Source: Rubripirellula amarantea
GTDB lineage: Bacteria; Planctomycetota; Planctomycetia; Pirellulales; Pirellulaceae
Direction: 5' to 3'
NCBI RefSeq assembly: GCF_007859865.1
Contig: NZ_SJPI01000002.1
Location: 186,001 to 250,000, forward strand
Length of the DNA stretch: 64,000 nt
The position numbers and the translations under genes are program-made. Below the pieces are notes generated by a model. The model ran no database searches. It saw only the letters and a program-made list of their open reading frames with translations, and was not told the DNA's origin. Below are positions 44,076 through 53,307 of the stretch, piece after piece. Within the stretch, counting starts at the first letter, position 1. Every line of letters starts with the position of its first letter.

Positions 44076-46694
44076 CTAGGGAGTTCGTCGGATATCACCT
44101 TTTTGGAGTCGAACGCTCCATTTTTTAAGTCCTTGCACGCGCCTTGCTGCGGTGGGTTCTTCGGGACGAAAATAGAGCGTCGTGCCGGTAATTTCGTGTA
44201 GGTTTTCGAGTGAAAGTACGCGAACGGCTGTGGAATCCGAATCGAGCATCGTGACGAGTTCTTCGTCGCTGCCGGCTTCCAGTTGATCGTTCGAAAATCC
44301 GACCAGCATTCGGAACAACGAATCTACATTGGCAGCGTCCATCTTCGCGATTGCGTCACGAACCAACATCGCCGAATCGGGACCCCGATCGACTGCCGCG
44401 ACCAATGCCCGGTAATGGTCAGGCCAAAATTGTCGTTGCTTCGTATCGCTCAGGACGCCATCGCCGCCAAAGAACACGTCCGCGTATCCCAACGACAACA
44501 ACGTTTGTGATGCTAGGGCGCCGACTTCTGCTCGACGGAAAAAGCGAGCCTCACGAAGAGAACGCTCAATCGGTTCGTTCTTGGCGATAAGCTCCAACAG
44601 CGATTCTTTTGCTTTGACGTCGAGAGGCGATTCTTCGGGTGCCTCGACCCAAGTCGGCGTAGATTCGATCACCGTTACTTCGCCTTCAGCTTGCCCGTCT
44701 TTGATCCACTGCTCCCCTGCGATCAACCTTGATTCCATGCCGTTCACCTTCAACGTCAGTTCGCCTTGGACGCAAACGATGTTCACCAGTTCGCTGAAGT
44801 TCTCGGGGACGAACGGATCCAAGCCAGCGGTGCGAACCCGATGCACGCTCATCGCCGCGATGGATTCTTTATCATCGAATAGAACCTCCATCGCCGTCGC
44901 ACCTAGCATCACGGGTACAAGCAACTTCTTTTGCTTCGACGTTATGACCACTCGCCCAAAGCTGACTTCCAGTCCGTAGTCGGTTTTTTCGTCGGCGGCA
45001 ACGGCTTCGCTCGGCGGTGTCAGTGGTAGCCATCGAGTCCCGGTCGGTCCAACCAGTGTGACTTCGGATTCGATGGGTGGTTCATCCTCGTCGCCAACGT
45101 CCGCGGTCGCCGACTTGCTCATCGTGGCCCGGAAATTGGGTGCGCATACCACTGGTGCTTCAGAAATGACGTCTGCGTTCTTACCTAGCCTTAGCCAATT
45201 TCCGTTCCGGGTTAGCAGCGAAACGATCGTGTCAGCGCCATGCATGGTCGCAACCGCAGGACCAACTGCTGCAACGGGCGGTTTGGTCAACTCATCCGAC
45301 GTGGGCGGAAGATCGGCGACACCGGTGTCCGCCGGTGCATCTGGATCAGCCATGGGTTCCGCTAAGTTGCCAGCGGGAGATCCAGCGTCCACCGTAGGAC
45401 TCGGCATAGGCTCGGTCATCTCCGTGGTCGGGGACGGCGACTCAGATGCAGGTTCTGGTATGTCAGACGCAGACCCATCCGGCGCAGGCATTTCAGCTGC
45501 CGGGACCTCGGATGCTGAGATTCCGGGTGCAGGAGCGGGAACGGGTTCGGGAACCGGCATTGGCATCGCAAGGTCTTCGCTTGCCAACGGTCGGGCGGGC
45601 GAGCCATCGGCGTTCATGGCAACTGAGTTGTTCGCCGGATCGGCAGCAGGTTGAGGCGGTGGAAGAAACTCACCGTCATCAATAGTTGCGTCGTTCGTAC
45701 CACCCGCCATCAGGTCGCCGACGGGAATGTCACCTGGGGAGATCGCATCGTCGGACGCGTCCACATTTCCTCCGGTGCCGCGGTCGGTTTCGCCGGGCGG
45801 AGTCTCTATGACCACGATGTCGTCCATCGAGTTGACCGCAGCCATTTCCGAATCACCTCGTTTGGACAGCAAGGGCGAGAAGCTTTGCACGATCGCAAAT
45901 AGCAAGGCCGCGACCAACCCCAATGAAACGAGCCAAGGCGTGATTCGTGACGGACGGATGGATCCACCGTAAATGCTGTCCTTCCTGGACTTAGCGCTCG
46001 ATCCCTCCTTCGATGAAGAGCCAGGAAACTTGGTGACTGATTCAGCATCCATGACGCCCGCTTCTCGCAACCGAGTCGGTGCGTCGGAGACACCTGAATC
46101 CGTCGGGCCGACGGGCACCACTGGACCGCGAGCGTGCGTGAGTGGGGAATCCATCGTTGGCATTTCGCTAAGGGCGAGGTCATCCGTCGCCTGCGAAGCT
46201 GGCGGACGGCCATGAAAGACACCGCTTTCAAGCTCAGGATGCCCGGAAGGAGGGTCATCGATCGTCAGCGAAGAATACTGCTCACTCGAAGCCGCAATTC
46301 TCTCAATTTCCGAATCTGGCAGTTCGTAGATTCTCGCCCTCAAGCTCGCTGGCACCTGCGCTGGCTCACCAAGCACCATGGTCAAGATTTGGTGGCATGC
46401 CGCTGCCTCGGCCAAATTAACTTCCGATTCCAAGCAAGCACGCTCAATCTCAGCAACCTGTTCTCGCGGCAATGTGCTGTCGAGGTACTCACCGATCACG
46501 TTCGCGTCCTGAATCGGCCCCACCGCGTCTGGGGGAACCGCAGTGATGGCTGGGTTGACCAGCGTCATGCGGATCTTTTGCACAAGCTGCGTCGCAAAGC
46601 CACTTTCAGTAAGTTTGAGCCGCAGGAGTTCCGCATCGCGGGGCTCAAGCGTATTGTCCAGATAGGCCAGCAAGGTTCGTAGAGTAAGTCGCAT
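44076..46694 (-). CDS. Large membrane anti-sigma-like protein, FecR-like C-terminus
   Basis: 872 residues. N-terminal 120 residues have two helical segments like planctomycete zinc-less anti-sigma domains (RTLLAYLDNTLEPRDAELLRLKL, VIGEYLDSTLPREQVAEIE). A single TM at about 253-275 (TPWLVSLGLVAALLFAIVQSF) places the rest outside the cytoplasm. Beyond it comes a Pro/Ala/Glu-rich linker (about 290-470), and then a beta-rich part with LTLKVNGMESRLIAGEQWIKDGQ, the shape of FecR-type domains. No cognate sigma factor is next to it, so the role is inference. A GTCTCGAGAC palindrome lies 73 bp upstream of the ATG. Confidence 0.65.
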   Translation of the reverse strand: MRLTLRTLLAYLDNTLEPRDAELLRLKLTESGFATQLVQKIRMTLVNPAITAVPPDAVGPIQDANVIGEYLDSTLPREQVAEIERACLESEVNLAEAAACHQILTMVLGEPAQVPASLRARIYELPDSEIERIAASSEQYSSLTIDDPPSGHPELESGVFHGRPPASQATDDLALSEMPTMDSPLTHARGPVVPVGPTDSGVSDAPTRLREAGVMDAESVTKFPGSSSKEGSSAKSRKDSIYGGSIRPSRITPWLVSLGLVAALLFAIVQSFSPLLSKRGDSEMAAVNSMDDIVVIETPPGETDRGTGGNVDASDDAISPGDIPVGDLMAGGTNDATIDDGEFLPPPQPAADPANNSVAMNADGSPARPLASEDLAMPMPVPEPVPAPAPGISASEVPAAEMPAPDGSASDIPEPASESPSPTTEMTEPMPSPTVDAGSPAGNLAEPMADPDAPADTGVADLPPTSDELTKPPVAAVGPAVATMHGADTIVSLLTRNGNWLRLGKNADVISEAPVVCAPNFRATMSKSATADVGDEDEPPIESEVTLVGPTGTRWLPLTPPSEAVAADEKTDYGLEVSFGRVVITSKQKKLLVPVMLGATAMEVLFDDKESIAAMSVHRVRTAGLDPFVPENFSELVNIVCVQGELTLKVNGMESRLIAGEQWIKDGQAEGEVTVIESTPTWVEAPEESPLDVKAKESLLELIAKNEPIERSLREARFFRRAEVGALASQTLLSLGYADVFFGGDGVLSDTKQRQFWPDHYRALVAAVDRGPDSAMLVRDAIAKMDAANVDSLFRMLVGFSNDQLEAGSDEELVTMLDSDSTAVRVLSLENLHEITGTTLYFRPEEPTAARRVQGLKKWSVRLQKGDIRRTP

Positions 46695-46766
46695 CAGGTC
46701 ACCAGCAAATAATGAGGGGGTTACCTGATTAGTGACCTGCCGACCGTCAGTCCGTGCAAAAAAATA

Positions 46767-46776
46767 GTCTCGAGAC
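46767..46776. promoter_or_regulatory. Perfect 10-bp palindrome between A-tracts
   Basis: GTCTCGAGAC flanked on both sides by AAAAATAGT-like sequence, in the promoter region of the 46694 gene. Possibly an operator; not matched to any known regulator. Confidence 0.3.
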
Positions 46777-46868
46777 GAAAAATAGTAGAAATCGGGCTTT
46801 CTGTGCGATTGTTCGCCGTCGATCGAGGACGTCAGCCTTTGCGTCCTGCCGCTGGCTATCTGTCCGAG

Positions 46869-47525
46869 CTATCCGTCCCAGCGTTGCATGATCGAATTGT
46901 CGACGTCGAGTTGGTCCAGGATTCTCGAAACCACGAAATCAACTAAGTCATCGAGCGATTCGACGCCGTGGTACCACCCTGGCATCGCTGGAAGCAGTAC
47001 TGCGCCGGTCTGGGCGAGCCGGTGCATGTTCTCGATCTGCAGAACGCTCATCGGAGTTTCGCGAGGCACCAAGATCAGCTTGCGGTGTTCCTTCAGGTGC
47101 ACTTCGGCAGCCCGTTGAACTAAGTTCGACGCAGCTGACCGAGCGATCCCGCTAAGCGTGCTGCCGCTGCAGGGACACACCACCATTGCCCGTGTGCGAA
47201 ACGAGCCGCTAGCGATCGGCGTCATGTAGTCGTCGTGAGCGTGAAAGCGGACGCGCTCGGAAATGTGGGCCACGGAATCCGCTGCGCATTGTTTGATCGC
47301 ATCCGATGTTGTCCATGGCGAAACATATCCGATCAACGCATTGAGGTCGGGTTGGCGGATGTTAAGCGTTAGCCCCAGTTCTTGTTTGATAACCGCCGCG
47401 CCGCTGGGGCTGATCGTGATGTGAATCTCATGCTGCGTTTGGCAAAGAAGTTGCAAAAGACGTACGGCGTAAACGGCGCCGCTGGCACCGGTGATGGCAA
47501 CAACAATCGGTTCGTGATCATTCAT
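46869..47525 (-). CDS. ubiX: UbiX-family flavin prenyltransferase
   Basis: Makes prenylated FMN, the cofactor of UbiD-type decarboxylases, as used in quinone synthesis. 218 residues from ATG 47525. Signatures: [18 protein letters not shown] (nucleotide-fold start), [69 protein letters not shown] (quoted family blocks in parts: [21 protein letters not shown]). Overlaps the ubiE stop by a few bases, so the two are co-translated. No UbiD decarboxylase is adjacent. Confidence 0.9.
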   Translation of the reverse strand: MNDHEPIVVAITGASGAVYAVRLLQLLCQTQHEIHITISPSGAAVIKQELGLTLNIRQPDLNALIGYVSPWTTSDAIKQCAADSVAHISERVRFHAHDDYMTPIASGSFRTRAMVVCPCSGSTLSGIARSAASNLVQRAAEVHLKEHRKLILVPRETPMSVLQIENMHRLAQTGAVLLPAMPGWYHGVESLDDLVDFVVSRILDQLDVDNSIMQRWDG

Positions 47526-48303
47526 CCGATGCACGGCCCGGTTTGGTGCCTTCGTAGATCGTCGCCACGCCGAAGGTCAGCGGAGTAAACTTCACGTTGG
47601 TTAACCCTGCCATCGTCATCCGATCGGCCAGCTCTTTTCCGTCCTGGAACAAACCGACGGACTTGGGCAGGTACTCGTAGGCGGACTTATCATTGCGAGC
47701 CATCATCTGTCCCACTCGCGGAAGGATGCTGGTGAAATAGAACCCGTACAATTGTCTGAGCCCGATCAGCGTAGGGCGAGAAAACTCCAGCACCATCACT
47801 TGCCCGCCCGGTGCGCACACGCGAGTCATTTCGCGTAACCCTTGGTCGGTATCGGCAACGTTCCGAAGTCCAAACGCGACGGTGACACAGCCGAACTTAT
47901 CGCTGGGAAACGGCAACGCCTGGGAATCAGCCTCGATGAACTCGACTTCATTGGTCGGGTCGTCGGGCTTCCGTTTTGTGCGAGCGATTTCAAGCATCGC
48001 GTCGCAAAAGTCGCTGCCAACAACCTCGATCCCCGGGCCCGCCTTGCGAGCCATCGCGAGAGCTAGGTCGCCGGTGCCCGTGCAAACGTCGAGCAATGGT
48101 TTGCCTGGAATCAATCGCAACCGTTTGATGGCCTGAGATCGCCAGTACTTATCGATATTCAGCGACAGCAGGTGATTCATCAAATCGTAGCGGGGAGCGA
48201 TTTGACGAAACATCTCTTGAACCCGCGAGTTGCTTTTATCAAGCGTCGTTTCGGGAGCAGGCGCAGCCGGCGAGGTCGCGGAAGTGGAGGTCATGGCGGT
48301 CAA
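47518..48303 (-). CDS. ubiE: Demethylmenaquinone/ubiquinone C-methyltransferase UbiE/MenG
   Basis: SAM-dependent methyltransferase for the last step of menaquinone or the C-methylation of ubiquinone. 261 residues. The signature [24 protein letters not shown] is at 32-55, the SAM loop [15 protein letters not shown] near 70-84, and the [19 protein letters not shown] motif near 142-160, ending [14 protein letters not shown]. Together with ubiX downstream it suggests a quinone-related unit; planctomycetes generally use menaquinone, so the product name menG may fit better. Confidence 0.94.
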   Translation of the reverse strand: MTAMTSTSATSPAAPAPETTLDKSNSRVQEMFRQIAPRYDLMNHLLSLNIDKYWRSQAIKRLRLIPGKPLLDVCTGTGDLALAMARKAGPGIEVVGSDFCDAMLEIARTKRKPDDPTNEVEFIEADSQALPFPSDKFGCVTVAFGLRNVADTDQGLREMTRVCAPGGQVMVLEFSRPTLIGLRQLYGFYFTSILPRVGQMMARNDKSAYEYLPKSVGLFQDGKELADRMTMAGLTNVKFTPLTFGVATIYEGTKPGRASDE

Positions 48304-48359
48304 ACGAGAATGAAAAGGGGATGGTTAGTCATATAGTAGCCGGTGAGGAAGGGCCATCC

Positions 48360-48794
48360 TTAACCGCGACGCAGAATCACTTGGATTCGATGCAGGATCC
48401 TGCGAATGAATTCACCCGACTTTGCCGGCGAAGGTTTCCCGATGGGCGCCAAAATTCGCAGCGGCATTTTGGATTCGAAACGGTCGTTGCGGTTGAGCAA
48501 CTCGGAACCAACGAAGCTCGCCAAACGCCGACTGAAATGCTCGGGCGGTCCCGTGCGGTGGGTTTGCGTAGCTCGCATGCCACGCCGTCGAGCGGCACTG
48601 CGACTTCGATGGAGACGTTCCAAATGCGCAAAGTACAGTTCGGAAGCAGCGAAACCGGCCAGCAGGCCAAGCAGTGAAAACGTCAGCTCCAGCTCGCTTT
48701 GCCGCAAATCATCGTTAACGAAGAACTGCGGCAAGAAATCACCGAAGGCGAAGGCCAGAATCATCACACACGTGGTGGTGCAAACGCGGACCAT
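48360..48794 (-). CDS. Small hypothetical membrane protein
   Basis: 144 residues with two hydrophobic segments (TTTCVMILAFAFGDFLPQFFV, about 6-26, and LTFSLLGLLAGFAASELYF, about 37-55), then a basic cytoplasmic tail rich in Arg. Start codon uncertain. I recognise no family. It is preferred over the overlapping plus-strand frame because of the two clean TM segments next to acidic/basic loops. Confidence 0.4.
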   Translation of the reverse strand: MVRVCTTTCVMILAFAFGDFLPQFFVNDDLRQSELELTFSLLGLLAGFAASELYFAHLERLHRSRSAARRRGMRATQTHRTGPPEHFSRRLASFVGSELLNRNDRFESKMPLRILAPIGKPSPAKSGEFIRRILHRIQVILRRG

Positions 48795-48981
48795 GGATCT
48801 GCCTTGGAATGAAACGAAGGTTTCGGAAACGGCGCCGTTATCCTGAACCCCAACTTCCTTGATAGCGACACGCGCGGAGCACGGTGTCGCTAGGGATCAT
48901 TCTAAGCGAATGTATTCGTGTAGCCTTGGCACGACTCTTCGGCAAAACAGCAACGTACCAAGGCGGTTTCCGAACAATGCC

Positions 48982-51900
48982 TTAGGTGGTTGCGGTTTTT
49001 TCGCCTCGACCCACCAACCACAACAGGATTGGGCTGGCAACAAAGATCGAACTGTACGTTCCGACCATGACGCCAACGACCAATGCAAACGCAAATGCGT
49101 GGATGCCGTCACCACCGAACCAGTATAGCAGCAGGACCACGATCAATGTCGTCAACGACGTCAGCAACGTTCGGCTAAGCGTTTGGTTGATACTTTGGTT
49201 CACCATGTCGCCGGTTAGCCGCGGTGCCTTCCCCTTGGTCTCGCGAATACGGTCGAAGACCACGATAGTATCGTTCAGTGAGTATCCGATGATCGTCAAC
49301 AAGGCCGCGACCACAGTCAGCGAGATTTTGAATGGATCGATCAACAAGATTCCAAGTGCATCGGCAAGCCAGTAGCTAACCGCAATCGCACCGAGCGTGA
49401 TCAACACGTCGTGAAGCAGGGCTGCAACAGCAGCAAGGCCATAGATCACTCGTTGGAAGCGGAACCAGATGTAACCGATGATGCAAAGCAGGCTGGCGAA
49501 CAGAGCACCAAATGCTCTTTGGATCATGTCGCCGGCAACTTGCGATCCAACACTACTGCTGCTGATCCAAACCGGTTCGGTATCAAGATCATTTTGGAAC
49601 GTGCTGAACACCTTATCGGCTTCGGCAGCCTTGATCGGCATTGCCACTCGCCAGCGACCAAACGTCAGCGACGAACCTTCGCTCCATTCCGACGCATTGT
49701 CGCCCAACGGAGTGAGCTCGATGGATCGCTCGGACAGTTCGACACCCGCCGCTTTGGCGGATGCGAGTAAGGCTTCGACTAGCGTTTCGGCCTTCATTTG
49801 TCCGCCGGTTGGGTCGCCATCGATGCCCAGTTCAATCACGGCGGTGGAGGTCACCGTTGCACCGGAGAAAGCCGATGGCGAAACCGCAGGGACATCGTCC
49901 GCAATCGCAGCCTCGTCTTGCATCAATGCGGTCAGCATGACGCCGTTTCGGTTTGACAAGCTGCGGTTGGATGACTGTGCGTCACCGGCGGGCGAGATCT
50001 TGACGTCGTAAGTGATTAGTTTGACGCCGGAGCCATCGGCAAACGCCTTTTCCACAGCGTTCTTAAGATCGTCGACTCGTGTGAACGACGAATCAACCTT
50101 GTAGACCGTTCCGGCCTCGGCTTCTTCCATCGACACGCCGTTGACCGTGTAAGGAACTGCTTGTCCGTCTTCGGCCAACATGGTGGTTTTGACGATCTCG
50201 CGGACCGTATCGGTTTCGGTTGATCCGTTGAGTCGGAATTGAACTGACGATCCACCGGCGAAGTCGATGTCCAGAATGCTTCGTCCGCGAGCGAACAACG
50301 ATGCAACACCGATCGCCACCAAGATAGCCGACACAAACAGCATCAACTTGCCCTTGCCCACGAAGTCCAAGCCAGCGTCACCGGCAATGCTGTGGCGAAG
50401 CGAGTTGACACTGTCGGACATCGAAAGCGAAAGGAAGCCGTGGCGTTCAGCCAAGTCGAAGAAGGTTCGCGAAACGTAGATGGCGGTAAACATCGAGAAC
50501 AGGATGCCCAAGATCAACGTGACGGCAAAGCCGCGAATTTGGTCAGTACCGATGGCGTACAAAACGATCGCCGTGATCAGCGTCGTCAAGTTGGCATCGA
50601 TGATCGTCACCGTAGCTTTGGCGAAACCATTGCGGATTGCCATTCGCGAAGCGGCACCTTTTTTCAGTTCCTCGCGGATCCGTTCAAAGATCAGAACGTT
50701 CGCATCAACCGACATACCCACGGTCAACACCAAACCGGCAAGTCCGGGCAACGTGAGCGGTTGGTTGATCAGCACCATCGTGGCCAAAATCATCGCCAAG
50801 TTCATGATCAGGGCGATGCAAGCGACCACGCCCGCGAAACGGTAATAGAACAAGATAAAGACGAGCACCAGCATCAGCGACACGGAAATCGCCCAGACGC
50901 CCTTGTTGATGGTGTCAGCCCCCAGGGTCGGGTCAATTTGGTTCTCGGCGATCGGCTGAGGCGTCAACGCGGCTGGCAATTGACCTGCCTTCAGGATCTT
51001 GACCAAGTCTTCGACTTCTTCACGAGTGAAGCGACCGGTGATGCGTCCTTCTTTACGAATCGCTTGCAGAATGTTCGGCGCCGAAAGCAGTTTGTCGTCA
51101 AGCACGATGCCGAGTTGGCGTTGGCGACTGCCTTGGGGAGCGTTCTCGCTCGTCAACGCAAAGAAGCGGTTGGATCCCGAGTCCGTCAAATTGAATGCGA
51201 CGGCGGGAGCACCTTGTTGGTCGAAAGTACTCGCAGCGAACGCCAAGTCTTCCCCGGTGATATTAAGCAGCGGATCGACGATCATCAGGACCTCGAGAGC
51301 GCTGAATTTCTGGTCGTCGATCCATCGGCCAATTGCCAATTCCGGATCCGAGTTCATGCGAACGTTTTCCGGAAGGGAGATCAGTTCGCCGGTGTCTGGA
51401 TTTCTCAGAACCGATCCCGCAACATTGACTCGCAAACGACCTTTCACGCCATTGTCGACTTCGCGATCGACTTCCACCCACAAACCGTAGGGACCGTTGT
51501 CGCCGTCTTCGCGGACGGTGGGAGCCAAGCGAACGCTACGCTCGGGCGATTGAGAATGCTCGGCGGCTGTGGTGATGATGCCTTGATGGTCGGCTTGATT
51601 GGCGACGATCGCGAAACGCAGGATACCCGCAGTTTCGATCGCGCCCTTGATGCGATCCACTTCGGATTGTTCGACGGCGGGAACGATAATTTCGATTTGA
51701 GTTTCGCCGTAAGGGCGAATCACGATTTCTTGGGTTCCCGATGGATTGATTCGACGACCCAAGGGTTCCACGAGGTCTTCGGACTTGACCGTTTCGTCAG
51801 AGTTCTCGTTCAGGGTTTCCAGTTTTTCCGGGTCCATTTCGTAGACCAAGATGGTTCCGCCGCTAAGGTCGACGCCGAGACCGGGAAGCTTGTTGATTAG

Positions 51901-52221
51901 CACGACCGAGCTGGCAATCATCGCCAACAAGACCCATCCAAAACGGTTGCCCGAGTTGGGCATCTTCAAAGACTTGGCAAGAAAGCCGCCGATGACGAAA
52001 GGCACGATCAGAACCGCCAAGGCGATTGCCACAAACAGGTACTGTTTACCCGAGATTCCTTCCGCTACGGCACCTGCTTGGGTTTGGGCCAGCAGTGAGG
52101 AGGCGGCAAATGGGACCGCCGAAGTGACGACGTCCAGGGAAGGCGTGGTGAAAAGGGAACAGTCCATCGGAATTTTCGTGCTATCGAGGGGAAGGTGTTT
52201 CGTAAGTTCCGCAGGTCGCAT
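48982..52221 (-). CDS. secDF: Fused protein-export subunit SecDF
   Basis: SecD and SecF as one 1079-residue polypeptide, the proton-driven accessory of SecYEG export. After a signal/TM region the SecD half has its conserved GLGVDLSGGTILVYEMD and a periplasmic P1 head domain of about 300 residues. The TM block (GLVLTVGMSVDANVLIFERIREELKKG) follows, and then the SecF half starts (ILDIDFAGGSSVQFRLNG) and ends with TVVAALLTIIGYSLNDTIVVFDRIRETKG. A start at ATG 52167 is equally plausible. yajC lies 88 bp upstream on the same strand, the classical yajC-secD-secF order. Confidence 0.95.
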   Translation of the reverse strand: MRPAELTKHLPLDSTKIPMDCSLFTTPSLDVVTSAVPFAASSLLAQTQAGAVAEGISGKQYLFVAIALAVLIVPFVIGGFLAKSLKMPNSGNRFGWVLLAMIASSVVLINKLPGLGVDLSGGTILVYEMDPEKLETLNENSDETVKSEDLVEPLGRRINPSGTQEIVIRPYGETQIEIIVPAVEQSEVDRIKGAIETAGILRFAIVANQADHQGIITTAAEHSQSPERSVRLAPTVREDGDNGPYGLWVEVDREVDNGVKGRLRVNVAGSVLRNPDTGELISLPENVRMNSDPELAIGRWIDDQKFSALEVLMIVDPLLNITGEDLAFAASTFDQQGAPAVAFNLTDSGSNRFFALTSENAPQGSRQRQLGIVLDDKLLSAPNILQAIRKEGRITGRFTREEVEDLVKILKAGQLPAALTPQPIAENQIDPTLGADTINKGVWAISVSLMLVLVFILFYYRFAGVVACIALIMNLAMILATMVLINQPLTLPGLAGLVLTVGMSVDANVLIFERIREELKKGAASRMAIRNGFAKATVTIIDANLTTLITAIVLYAIGTDQIRGFAVTLILGILFSMFTAIYVSRTFFDLAERHGFLSLSMSDSVNSLRHSIAGDAGLDFVGKGKLMLFVSAILVAIGVASLFARGRSILDIDFAGGSSVQFRLNGSTETDTVREIVKTTMLAEDGQAVPYTVNGVSMEEAEAGTVYKVDSSFTRVDDLKNAVEKAFADGSGVKLITYDVKISPAGDAQSSNRSLSNRNGVMLTALMQDEAAIADDVPAVSPSAFSGATVTSTAVIELGIDGDPTGGQMKAETLVEALLASAKAAGVELSERSIELTPLGDNASEWSEGSSLTFGRWRVAMPIKAAEADKVFSTFQNDLDTEPVWISSSSVGSQVAGDMIQRAFGALFASLLCIIGYIWFRFQRVIYGLAAVAALLHDVLITLGAIAVSYWLADALGILLIDPFKISLTVVAALLTIIGYSLNDTIVVFDRIRETKGKAPRLTGDMVNQSINQTLSRTLLTSLTTLIVVLLLYWFGGDGIHAFAFALVVGVMVGTYSSIFVASPILLWLVGRGEKTATT

Positions 52222-52308
52222 CCGGCGATGGCGGAAATAACTTTGAAAAGTTGTGCTGGTAGCTTGGAAAGTGTTTCGTGTTTCGTTGGCCGGTCTTGTT
52301 CAATGCAC

Positions 52309-52794
52309 CTAGGTGGTGGCTTCTTTTTCGTCCTTCGCGTCCTTAGGCGTCACAATCTGGCCGATCGCCGAGCGATTGACTCGGATGCGAGCGTTGCCAC
52401 TTTCGTCAACTTTGAGGGTGACAATGCCATCGCTTTCGGAGATTGCCGCGACCACACCATGGATGCCACCGATGGTGACAACACGGTCGTTCTTCTTCAG
52501 TGACGCCATCATCTTGGCTTCTTCCGCTTTTTTGCGACGTTCCGGAGCGATCACAATGAAGTAGAAAAGGAAAAAGAAACCCGCGACAAGCGTCAGCGGC
52601 GACAGAAAGCTAGGGCCTGGCTCGGCGGCAGGGGCCTGGGCAAATAGCGCAGCAGAGCCTTGGGCGACCAGTTGGACGGAGGTCCAAGCGTCTGATCGGC
52701 CAGAAAAACTAGCAATGGATTCGGTAACTAAAGGGGTCACGCGGGTCGGATGCCTGACGCGAAAAGCGACGAGAGTACTGAAAAATGCCAGCAA
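52309..52794 (-). CDS. yajC: Preprotein translocase subunit YajC
   Basis: Small inner-membrane partner of SecDF. The family core is one TM helix (SFLSPLTLVAGFFFLFYFIVIAP) followed by ERRKKAEEAKMMASLKKNDRVVTIGGIHGVVAAI, a DNA-free beta domain. The 60-residue N-terminal extension is unusual; GTG at 52740 would give a 143-residue form. Ends in a charged tail KDAKDEKEATT. Confidence 0.9.
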   Translation of the reverse strand: MLAFFSTLVAFRVRHPTRVTPLVTESIASFSGRSDAWTSVQLVAQGSAALFAQAPAAEPGPSFLSPLTLVAGFFFLFYFIVIAPERRKKAEEAKMMASLKKNDRVVTIGGIHGVVAAISESDGIVTLKVDESGNARIRVNRSAIGQIVTPKDAKDEKEATT

Positions 52795-53307
52795 GAGGGG
52801 CTAAAAGTAGCCGCTGGCCAGTGCGGCATGATATGGATGTGGAAAAAAGGTCACAAGGGCAGAGTCGGGATCAGGCAACAGGAATTAGCTATCAGGGGCC
52901 GGGACTAGGCAATAGGGGACAGGTAACAGGCGTCAAGTTTCTGGTTTGAGGTTTCAAGTTTCAGTTTTCAGGGAACAGCTCATCGGTTTCAGTGAGCCAA
53001 TCGTCGTTTCGGTCTGATAGTCGACCGCGAGCCCCTGATCCCAATCTTCGATCTACGAGCTCCTGGTTCCAAGCTCCTGGTTCCAAGCTCCTGATTCCGA
53101 GCACCTGATTTCATGCACCTGACTTGAAACGTCTTGGCTCTTCGTTCTTGGCCCCTACTTTCGCCCTTTCGTCAAAGTCGGCGCAATCTGTACTTTCGGC
53201 TCAAGCCACATCTTCGGAACCGCCGATGGTGGAGACAGCGGGAAAATTTCTCGTGCCCAATACATCATTTGCCTCCCCCGAACAACTGACGACAGGAATC
53301 TGGTCCC
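52795..53307. other. Gene-free region with 7-nt-phased repeats
   Basis: 510 bp without a supported gene. 52936-52970 holds degenerate GGTTTCA-type heptamers, and 53058-53127 holds the 14-bp array. The upstream part (52860-52930) is an A/G-rich variant of the same theme (AGGCAATAGGGGACAGG, ACAGGCGTC). Confidence 0.6.
53058..53127. repeat. 14-bp tandem repeat, 5 units, heptameric substructure
   Basis: Units 53058-53071, 53072-53085 (identical AGCTCCTGGTTCCA), then 53086-53099, 53100-53113 and 53114-53127 progressively diverged. Each 14-mer splits into two similar heptamers (AGCTCCT/GGTTCCA). Confidence 0.9.

Noticed and set aside
48406-48846. 146-codon plus-strand frame opposite the small membrane protein
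   Set aside because: Lys/Arg/Ser-rich with no hydrophobic segments; the minus-strand frame has two plausible TM helices.
50392-51900. Long plus-strand frame of about 500 codons opposite secDF
   Set aside because: Antisense to a strongly conserved gene; composition rich in Gln/His/Arg/Asp with no motif, as expected from the reverse of a coding frame.
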